A stretch of 26,801 nucleotides of DNA from Lingula anatina (lineage: Eukaryota > Brachiopoda > Lingulata > Lingulida > Lingulidae). The notes under the pieces are model-generated. The model had not been told where the DNA came from. It saw nothing but the letters and a program-made list of their open reading frames with translations, and did not search any database. Of the stretch, positions 11,301 through 17,333 are shown piece by piece. The DNA is taken from the NCBI RefSeq assembly GCF_001039355.2, contig NW_019775463.1:287974-314774 (forward strand). Direction: 5' to 3'. Both the position numbers and the translations under genes were made by a program. How positions within the stretch are numbered: position 1 is the first letter of the stretch; each line of letters begins with the position of its first letter.

Positions 11301-14185
11301 CCATTTTTTAAGAAAAAAAACTCCTGCCTGCAAGTGGAGAAAGTAAAAGTACATGTAGCATGGGAATTTACCACAGAGTGGGTTCTTTGAAAAGCCGATG
11401 GTTCACTTAATATTTTATATCACCAGAAAGCTTGAATCCTCTTCTTTTGAACAGTGACTGAGAGTAATCAAAATATATCATGGTGAAAGAAAATTGCACT
11501 TATAAACTTTGGACATGTTTGTCTTCACTGCCCAACGAAACTTCATACAGTAATGCCTTCATTCAGTTTGTAGACATTATATAGCACTAGGTTTAATAAT
11601 TACTGCAGATGGGAACAAATTATATTTTAATTCACCAAATAAGGAAACAGAGTTTCTCAGCATAGTATTCCATATTCGGATTAATTTTTTTTGTAAACTA
11701 TGTACAAAATGTATATACAAAGAAACTTGACAAAATAATAAAAAGTAAACATATGTTTGTTTAAGTCAGGGAATCTATTCTTTCTTACTAGTAAATTAAG
11801 TCAGTGACTTTTCCTAAATTTTAAACTAAATCTTTCCATATGTGAAAAGTTGCTCACATTTAGTAGGCCTAATATTTGGGTGCTGATGAATATAACTTGG
11901 TAGAAATTTGTCTCTACACTTCTTTATAGCATTATCTGAGGGTACAATTGAATGAATAGGGAAACTTGTCTTCCAAACCATATTTGCTATACTAGTACAT
12001 GGGACATAATCTAGGTATATTTTACCATTTACGAGTTTCTATAGGTAATTTGGTATTAAAGGTTTTAAATGCACAATTGCCACATTACTAGTAGATGGTA
12101 TTGCTGTACGGTATTATTCTATTTTAAAATCTAATTCTATTTTAAAATTAAATTAGTGTTTTAGTGAATTACATACAGCTACCTTTCTTTTCCAAAATTG
12201 AAAGTTTATATATTTTACTTTTTTCAACCAGCGGATGTCTGTTCCATTAAATTTTTTAATTTCCACATATAAGTAAAACCACATTCATTGAAAATACTGG
12301 TACTATTGACATATTAATCACTCCATGGTGTTTTTAATAATTTATAAAAGACAAAATATAACCCAATTTATTGCTCGGCTTGTTATGTTATGTTCTTGAA
12401 AAATGTATCCCTAGATATTTATATGTTTTTAAAAATATCTAATTCTTTTCCTCCATTTGAAAAATCTACATTTTTTGGTTGTTTGCCTTTCCCAAACTCA
12501 GTAGTTTTATTACTGTTTACTTTTATGTGACATACTGTAGTTTATAATACATGTAGTGCTCAAACAGTAAGCAGCTTTTGCAGTTCAGTTAGTCATGCCA
12601 TTTACATTACAGTGCAAAAAAGAAACAAAAAGTTTTAGGTACACATTCAGATCTGTTTTAAAAATTGTGGTAAGGTTTTCCAAGCCCTTACTTTTGTGTT
12701 ATTCTAAAAATTCTTCTAGGTCATTTAGAAACATTGAGAACATGAATGGTGAAGGGTTTTAGCCAGGCATCCTCCACTGATACATATTGAAGTATCTGAG
12801 ATTTCAGTATCTTTTACAGCTTTTGCATTTAAGTTAACATCTCTGTTATACATGTACATTAGCAATCAATTTAAAAACATCTGCCATCTATACTGGTCAC
12901 TAACATGTAAGTTTGTTCCATAACCCCATAGTCTCCATATATACTAGTACAGTACTATCAAATGCCTTAATTTTCAAATCTATGAATGCACAATGATTTT
13001 TTATGTACATGTACATGTGTAGTTTTGATACTTCTATTAGACAATTAAGACTCTGATTATACATGCCATCATGCAGTACCTGTGGTAGGGAAGTTGGCAG
13101 CACATCAAATGTGTACAGGATATGCCCATCTTGAACTGTAACAAACAGGTGGCCTGGAGTGAAGTACACCTTGTGAACTGGGCCTTTTTTCCCTGCAACC
13201 ACTCCTTCCAGCAACTGTAAAATACTGCATATTTACTACTAATAAATGCACACTGCACTAGCATGTGTCTAATCTATAAGTGTACTCATGCTACTGCTAT
13301 ACCAGGGTACATGCACAATGTATAGTACAGGCCGGGGCAGATCCAGAGATATTTCCTGACAGCGTCTTCCAAATTTTCTTTGTTGATCCATCTTCCATTT
13401 TTGACCGTCTTCCAACAATAAAGAATTAGATACCTGTCAAAGTAATTTTGAAAATCTGACCATCTTCCAAAAGACTCAGAAGACAGCCTCCATGTTTAGT
13501 ATATAAACATCTCTTTCCAGCTTTCTAGACGTATCTATTAAGTCTTAGCTCTCCCACTGGAGTGTTATCGGGAAGTATTAATGTACAAATATACTGTATA
13601 GAGATACTGATGCTATAAAGAAAAGAAGTGTTATGTGCATATATAACAGAGACATTCAGAGTTCAAAAGGGTGCTTTAGAGTGACTTGTAGTAGTGCTGT
13701 AAGTTCTAGGCTACCTGCCACATGGTTGCATGAGAGCGATATAGCGATACCAGTCAGAGACATCTAATGAGGTTCTGACGCTTGCTATAGAAGGGCGCCA
13801 TGGTGTATTTCTTTTTGTCAGGGATCCATTTCACTGGACCAGTGTCCAGGAAAAGAAAAAAAAAATCCATTTTTTTTCTATTGAGTGTTAGAGTGTAGGG
13901 ATTTGGGCTCTGGGAGGGTCTATCAGTAGTACAGTAAATAAAGTAATTTTACTTTAATGTTTCTGCAGATGTAAATGGGACAAATGAAGGAGAGCAGGGA
14001 AGGAAGGCAATAATACAGCGGAGGGTGGGGGGGTGGGGGGGGGGAGACACAGCGTGAGGGAATACCAGTAAGCGGTGCCATTAGGTGATGCGTTTCATAT
14101 GTATTACGCCCTATAATATTTAGGGTTTATGATATGTTCTGTTTGTAACGCATGAGATAAAGGCACAAATAACTATTAAATGCCG

Positions 14186-14232
<47 letters not shown>

Positions 14233-14301
14233 AGGGGGAGTCTGCCTTACCTGTTGCCTACTTAAGCCTAAACAAGACGATATGGCTGATACTGAAAACA
14301 T
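2244..14301 (-). CDS. HPS6: HPS6, BLOC-2 complex subunit; complete 19-exon gene
   Basis: HPS6 is a subunit of BLOC-2 (with HPS3 and HPS5), a cytosolic complex that directs endosomal carriers to melanosomes and other lysosome-related organelles. I joined 19 exons (listed separately); phases agree at every junction and give 2454 nt, or 817 residues plus stop, against about 775 for human HPS6. Blocks matching the human protein as I remember it occur in order: residues 20-60 (start of the propeller), IYWCER near 144-149, MVVEEAHNYYK at 426-436, FPLFEILCRLL from 622, FYERAL at 669-674 and MPEFLSLL in the last exon. The N-terminal half looks like a beta-propeller and the C-terminal half like an alpha-solenoid. 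No transmembrane segment or signal peptide is visible. The start is fixed by an in-frame TGA just before the ATG. The gene is divergent from SDHD. The weakest points are the exon 14 donor and the exact C-terminus. Confidence 0.9.
2965..3023 (-). CDS. HPS6: HPS6 exon 18
   Basis: 59 nt, phase 0 to 2, with a strong pyrimidine-rich acceptor TTCTTTCAG and donor AG|GTAAGG. It encodes AGVFATYCASIMEAVPDRI, continuing the helical repeat. Confidence 0.87.
3075..3093 (+). repeat. Short (TTA)n run
   Basis: About six TTA units in HPS6 intron 17, between exons 17 and 18. Confidence 0.85.
3217..3364 (-). CDS. HPS6: HPS6 exon 17
   Basis: 148 nt, phase 2 to 0, with acceptor TTTTTCAG and donor AAG|GTATGG. 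It encodes about residues 700-749, starting SGMQASQVQALHILLKYHLW and ending FQLLLTAVLK. This corresponds to SSGRPKAVLQ...IFKLLLAEF in human HPS6. Confidence 0.92.
3834..4012 (-). CDS. HPS6: HPS6 exon 16
   Basis: 179 nt, phase 0 to 2, with acceptor TTTCCAG and donor AG|GTAAGA. It encodes residues 641 to about 700, including HQFYERALECVGE, the counterpart of human PLYRRALAVLGEE, followed by AAIAQASLVLN. Confidence 0.92.
4223..4388 (-). CDS. HPS6: HPS6 exon 15
   Basis: 166 nt, phase 2 to 0, with acceptor CTTTTAG and donor CTG|GTATGT. It encodes about residues 585-640, with ALRKWAPILASEEG then FPLFEILCRLLYTEKPEQL. These match human VWKKVLGGITAGKE and PPFELLCQCL; this is one of the clearest diagnostic blocks. 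Confidence 0.93.
4389..4947 (-). other. HPS6 intron 14
   Basis: Intron of about 559 bp. It contains the foldback element at 4677-4873, and nothing else is recognisable. Confidence 0.65.
4677..4873. mobile_element. Foldback element with 28-bp inverted repeats, HPS6 intron 14
   Basis: AGCTGGATCGATCCAACTGT... at 4677-4704 is the inverse of the sequence at 4846-4873, with about four mismatches over 28 bp. The interior has three tandem ATTCTCACTAAT-like units at about 4704-4748. The repeats use the same words as the other MITE family (GGATCGATC, TGTGGGA) but in the reverse order relative to the ends. Confidence 0.6.
4948..5117 (-). CDS. HPS6: HPS6 exon 14
   Basis: 170 nt in this model, phase 0 to 2. 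It encodes helices including TLKDVIVGIVQGD and FPFDVLETLIEYLDL. The body is secure but both ends are uncertain. The acceptor is taken as TATTTAAG at 5117, though a second in-phase AG lies 12 nt downstream. The donor GG|GTGTGG is weak and was chosen because it alone restores phase with exon 15. Confidence 0.75.
5455..5508 (+). repeat. (AAAT)n/(GAAA)n purine-rich repeat
   Basis: Imperfect ATAAA and GAAA units in HPS6 intron 13. Confidence 0.9.
5565..5629 (-). CDS. HPS6: HPS6 exon 13
   Basis: 65 nt, phase 1 to 0, with acceptor TCCTAG and donor AAG|GTGAAA. It encodes about residues 507-528, GPLLQEYWRLEDKVQALMKD, a charged amphipathic helix. The call rests on phase and good splice sites rather than strong similarity. 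Confidence 0.8.
6064..6175 (-). CDS. HPS6: HPS6 exon 12
   Basis: 112 nt, phase 0 to 1, with acceptor TATTTAG and donor TAG|GTGAGT. It encodes about residues 470-506, a helical segment ending LLHTKLNQLV that aligns with the human LLRTELIGDQL region. Confidence 0.88.
6411..6509 (-). CDS. HPS6: HPS6 exon 11
   Basis: Thirty-three codons, phase 0 to 0, with acceptor CTTTTCAG and donor CAG|GTAAAT. It encodes residues 437-469, with MKVFQSPALVIALLQQ matching the helix around FRAPQALASILQ in human HPS6. Confidence 0.9.
6841..6957 (-). CDS. HPS6: HPS6 exon 10
   Basis: Thirty-nine codons, phase 0 to 0, with acceptor TTCTCAAG and donor AAG|GTAATG. It encodes residues 398-436 and ends AAQMVVEEAHNYYK, the counterpart of the human DLVFEEACGYYQ motif at the propeller-to-helical transition. 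The acceptor is slightly weak, so the first few residues are less certain. Confidence 0.88.
7452..7596 (-). CDS. HPS6: HPS6 exon 9
   Basis: 145 nt, phase 2 to 0, with acceptor ATTGCAG and donor AAA|GTAAGT. It encodes about residues 349-397, with GAILQELDNTEITCGSP and then IQSAGFWCNSGIYG. The latter matches the RLLSALGLFCV-W segment that closes the human propeller region. Confidence 0.9.
8063..8165 (-). CDS. HPS6: HPS6 exon 8
   Basis: 103 nt, phase 1 to 2, with acceptor TCTTCCAG and donor AG|GTGAGT. It encodes about residues 315-348, including HWLIYRCAIVAVNTKCL, a propeller strand preceding FYSIQNGAILQ of exon 9. Confidence 0.88.
8514..8685 (-). CDS. HPS6: HPS6 exon 7
   Basis: 172 nt, phase 0 to 1, with donor GAAG|GTATAT. 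It encodes residues 258 to about 315, including AAVYSFRIPLNSFEQF and ATHLLYHDGSTRIV. The acceptor is TGCAGCAG, a tandem NAGNAG site, so the exon may start at 8685 or 8682 and gain or lose one glutamine. Confidence 0.88.
8686..9254 (-). other. HPS6 intron 6
   Basis: GT-AG intron of 569 bp. It contains a 226-bp inverted-repeat element at 8714-8939 and simple AAAC/AAAT repeats near 9040-9090. An acceptor-like TTTTTTGCAG at about 9017 opens a 26-codon frame that cannot be spliced in phase, so it was not called as an exon. Confidence 0.75.
8714..8939. mobile_element. Small inverted-repeat element (MITE), copy 1, HPS6 intron 6
   Basis: A 226-bp element with no coding capacity and imperfect terminal inverted repeats: about 30 bp built on TTCCCACAGATTTAGATCGA at the left, with its reverse complement ending GGGAACCCAGTCT at the right. 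Its reverse complement aligns along its length with the element at 16026-16240. No clear target-site duplication was seen. Confidence 0.75.
9255..9414 (-). CDS. HPS6: HPS6 exon 6
   Basis: 160 nt, phase 2 to 0, with donor CAG|GTGGGT. It encodes about residues 204-257, starting CPGPQGLFFKWFHQ. The acceptor TTATTATTAG is the end of a (ATT)n microsatellite, with no ordinary polypyrimidine tract. Phase on both sides supports the call; similarity to human is weaker here. Confidence 0.82.
9415..9479 (-). repeat. (ATT)n microsatellite forming the HPS6 exon 6 acceptor
   Basis: About 65 bp of ATT units on the minus strand (AAT on the plus strand), with two small interruptions. It runs directly into the AG of the exon 6 acceptor. 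Confidence 0.95.
9651..9759 (-). CDS. HPS6: HPS6 exon 5
   Basis: 109 nt, phase 1 to 2, with acceptor TGCTTCAG and strong donor GA|GTAAGT. It encodes about residues 168-204, ending near CRLLPGRDCLIVWP. The match is the human stretch with a Cys-rich hydrophobic strand after the WCEE block. Confidence 0.87.
9814..9875 (+). repeat. C/CT-rich then G-rich tract
   Basis: CCCCTCCC and (CT)n followed by GTGGGGGTGGGGGGGGGG, in HPS6 intron 4. The halves are partly complementary and could fold back. Confidence 0.85.
10337..10556 (-). CDS. HPS6: HPS6 exon 4
   Basis: 220 nt, phase 0 to 1, with acceptor TTTTTAG and donor CAG|GTTTGT. It opens with VFANGAVDVW and contains IYWCERHG followed by SFNICKKTLPP. 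This matches the VWCEE...SF-C...RTL block of human HPS6 and is the most diagnostic stretch in the gene. Confidence 0.93.
10921..11016 (-). CDS. HPS6: HPS6 exon 3
   Basis: Thirty-two codons, phase 0 to 0, with acceptor TTTCCAG and strong donor ATA|GTAAGT. It encodes residues 63-94, with TADAIVDVLYIKKKPSLVII as a propeller strand. The preceding intron is about 1.9 kb and contains a dead reverse transcriptase. Confidence 0.88.
11500..13065 (-). mobile_element. Decayed reverse transcriptase in HPS6 intron 2
   Basis: On the minus strand, reverse transcriptase motifs appear in order through several frameshifts: CAFIDLKIKAFDS (motif A, FVDF-KAFD) at about 12950-13000; a motif B remnant ending SPFMFSMFLNDLEEFLE near 12700-12770; then a VNSNKT...FGKGKQ-like remnant near 12470-12530. 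The ADD motif is destroyed. The A and B motifs resemble LINEs with KAFDTVWR...GVRQGENLSP signatures. It is in the same orientation as HPS6. The left limit is uncertain. Confidence 0.65.
13080..13214 (-). CDS. HPS6: HPS6 exon 2
   Basis: Forty-five codons, phase 0 to 0, with acceptor TTTTACAG and donor CAG|GTACTG. It encodes residues 18-62, including GHLFVTVQDGHILYTFDV, a propeller-like beta-strand pattern matching the N-terminal HPS6 segment. Confidence 0.88.
14021..14045 (+). repeat. G-rich tract, potential G-quadruplex
   Basis: GAGGG-T-GGGGGGG-T-(G)10 on the plus strand, in HPS6 intron 1. It contains more than four runs of three G with short loops. Confidence 0.8.
14189..14229 (+). repeat. 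(GA)n microsatellite
   Basis: About 20 GA units on the plus strand. The repeat lies in HPS6 intron 1, roughly 20 bp past the exon 1 donor, so it is CT-rich in the HPS6 transcript. Confidence 0.97.
14251..14301 (-). CDS. HPS6: HPS6 exon 1 (start codon)
   Basis: This exon has 17 codons, beginning MFSVSAISSC and ending SRQQ at a strong CAG|GTAAGG donor, phase 0. A TGA directly precedes the ATG in frame, so the protein cannot extend upstream. Joined to exon 2 it gives LGLSRQQLLEGVVAG, which aligns with the N-terminus of human HPS6. The exon is short and was found by phase and homology only; conservation in a related species would confirm it. Confidence 0.75.
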
Positions 14302-14537
14302 TCAGGCGTTTTTATCACAGCTTCGGCATAGTCTGAATTTTAGTCTCAAATTGACAACTTTGCCGAACAATGGTTCTTTTAAAGTCCCGTTAATGTAATG
14401 AGGACATTAGAAGACCTCACGTAAACTTGTCGGCCATGTTTACGTCATGTGATCTACTGAACTATGACCTATATTCGACCTACTTACATAAACCGTGCAT
14501 TCATTTTATTTAGAAATTGGTCCCTCAAAAAAAAAAA

Positions 14538-14568
<31 letters not shown>

Positions 14569-14711
14569 ATTACCCACTTATATATCACTTTAAATAAACA
14601 GTTTTGTCCTATAACATTAAACAACACACCTTTACTAGATGTTATGAGAATCAATGTTTACTGCCATGCTAATGTAATATCGGTGTACAGTTTTTGTAGT
14701 TTGCAGACAAA
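14302..14711. promoter_or_regulatory. Shared HPS6/SDHD bidirectional promoter region
   Basis: The 410 bp between the two divergent start codons must hold both 5' UTRs and both core promoters. At 14440-14447 is TTACGTCA, a CRE-like site (TGACGTAA on the other strand). It overlaps TCATGTGA at 14445-14452, the M-box form of the E-box bound by MITF/TFE factors. GGCCAT at 14432-14437 and AAATGGCG at the SDHD ATG resemble YY1 sites, which are frequent in genes for mitochondrial proteins. No convincing TATA box is present, and there is an (AAAT)n run near 14538-14560. Site functions are inferred from motifs alone. Confidence 0.6.
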
Positions 14712-14742
14712 ATGGCGTTAAGTTTACTTCGAGCCTCTCGGG
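14712..14742 (+). CDS. SDHD: SDHD exon 1
   Basis: 31 nt encoding MALSLLRASR plus one base of a glycine codon, with donor GG|GTAAGT. This is the start of the mitochondrial presequence. The ATG lies in AAAATGGCG, a good translation context and YY1-like. Confidence 0.92.
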
Positions 14743-16871
14743 GTAAGTTTCGATATATCCTCGCCTATACCGTTATTGTCTTACAGTATTCATCTTTGCA
14801 AATTGTAACGACAGATATATTTATTTCCTTAAGATACATAACTGTATGGGTGGTGTCTTCTTTTTAAATGAAAAAGATCACCAACAGAATAAATGACCTT
14901 GAGGTGTCCTGAAACTTTGACAAATTGAAACAGATGCTGTGTTATGTGGTTATGTAAAGCTTAATAACATTTAGGACGACTTTACAACAAAATATTTTTT
15001 AATTGTGAATATTGACCATTTCCTAGGTTTGCCAGTACATCCCCCCCCCCCCAACAGCCTGTAACTCTTATTTTTAATGCTTTAGTTAATCAAAACCAAT
15101 GTACATGTACATGTAGGTGGTGACTTTGATATTAATAAACTGTTTTAATTTCTACAAGTATCAATGTTTCTTACACATTCTGAAATGTTTATGCATGTGC
15201 AGGATATATTTATCACTTAACACAATTTCTATTTCTCCTCAGGGCTGCAGCGTTTTGCCACCAGGCCCCAGCTAGTGACTTTACAACACCAGCCACCTTT
15301 AGCTATCCTGTCACGCCATTCAGCACATAACCTTACGGAAAAAAGTGATCCATGTAAGAAAATCATGTTAATCTGAATTGGAATGGAAAACGTATAATTG
15401 ACTTATGAACAGATAAATTATGCCTTGGGGGGATGAGATCGAAAGGCCTTTTTACATTGGGCATTCTGTCTGAGAGTCCCATATTTATCATTCTATTTTT
15501 GAGATATCATACTGGTACCATACCAGGGCTTGTCATAAACCACTTTCTGGCACTTGCTCTGTTGAGTAAATTGTCTGAAAATCTACTTGCTTCTCTCCAA
15601 AATCATTTGAAAAAAAAATAAGAATACAAAATTTTCAAATTGTGGGAAAGTGATCCTTAAGCAAATCACCTGCATTTGCAGGCAAGCATATCTTAATTCT
15701 GGTTGCCCAACAGCTGAAATCACTTGCATAGGGCAAGTTACACCAATAAGTATGGCAAGCCCTTCTTGTACTATTAATTACCTTGCTAGTATGCTACAGG
15801 ATCATTTTCAGTATCTTTTAAGTCGGTTTATTACTGTTCAGATGAAAGCATTGTTCTCTTGAACACCGTAAAAGTATGACAAACAATGAGCAAAGTGTCT
15901 TTGAGTTAAAATTAAGTATTGTACACTAATTGGCTGTATTGAGTGCTGAAGCTACATTTTAGTTATTCTCTGACATAATAGCTAGGCTGCTGTCAATCTC
16001 TAAAAACAGAATGATAGACGACTGTGACTGCATTCCCACAGATTTAGATTGATCCATCTGGATCGACCTAACTCCTTGGGGGTTCACGCTAAATTGCTGT
16101 TAGCCGAGCGCGCACGGAAGTTAATTACCCCCTTACAGCTTTAAGTAGGCGGGACAGACATTTAAGCTGGCTAAGCTGACAGTAATCTAGTGAGACTCCC
16201 CACGGGGATAGATAGATCTAAAATCTGTGGGAATGCAGTCTTTGATAGATCATTGGATGTGAATAGGATGCATGGGACTAAAGTGTATAATCAGCAGATT
16301 ACATTACACATGGTTGTACAGGTCACCTGTCATAGCACATTTGATAACAGGACAGAATTAAAGTTTAAAGGAAAAAGAAACTTCATATTTGGGGTAGATT
16401 CACACCTAACACATCAACAGATACATGATGTCAAGATTTGAGTATTTTTGGTTACAGTCAGTTTGTTTTGATGATTCCAGAAGTTTAATTAGTATGTTCT
16501 CATATATCAGTATTGAATTAGAATGATAGATGGTACAGGGTATCTTAATGTTTTTAGCGGCGGTCTATGATCCCAGTGGTGAAATGGACCATGACATTGT
16601 GAGCAAGTGGAAAATTGAGCGCCTGTTTGCAGGCTCCATGATAGCAGTACTGCCGGCAGCCTTTGTCATAGAGCACCCCATCATGAATTACTTAGTGGCA
16701 ACAGCTTTTATTGTCCATGGTCATTGGTGAGTTCCAGGCTCAGAATCAGAACAGTGCATGTACTACTAGTAGAATGTTTTGTGGCTATGGTTGATATAGC
16801 AAGAGATCACAAATCCAATTCCAATGGCCATATGCATGCATGCACACACACAGGCACATGTGCATACAAAC

Positions 16872-16910
<39 letters not shown>

Positions 16911-17302
16911 AAAGAGAGATAGAGAGAGAGAGATACATTACTGGTATACATCGTACAATAGACAATGCTCTACAAAATAGACCATAGTCTTTATATAACA
17001 ATAACAGATCCTAACCTGGGCAATATGTCATGGTTTCAGGGGTCTAGAGGGTGTATTTACAGACTACATCCATGGTTACCCCTCAGAGACAGGAAGGAGG
17101 CGCTATCCTTGGGTGAAGTCGGCAAGGATGGTGGTGTTGTACATTTTGACTACGACTTCACTGGCAGGTAACACAGCTCAACTTGTTGTTTAAAAAGGTT
17201 TTTGATAATATGAGGATAAAAAGTTGGAAAGTTACGCGATTTGGTAAATTCTTTAAATTTTCAAATGCCTCCATATTTTTAAACATTGGGCATTTTCAGG
17301 AT

Positions 17303-17333
<31 letters not shown>

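Larger units (their letters stand above)
13215..14250 (-). other. HPS6 intron 1
   Basis: GT-AG intron of 1036 bp. It carries the (GA)n run next to the exon 1 donor, a G-rich tract at 14021-14045, and about 110 bp near 13360-13465 with four spaced TCTTCCA copies. No further exon was seen. Confidence 0.75.

Noticed and set aside
14283-14398. Plus-strand open frame starting MADTENIQAFLSQL
   Set aside because: It is largely antisense to HPS6 exon 1 and its 5' UTR, stops after 38 codons and has no similarity that I recognise.
16766-17001. Minus-strand open frames with His-Thr repeats
   Set aside because: They are translations of the GT/GA compound microsatellite in SDHD intron 3.
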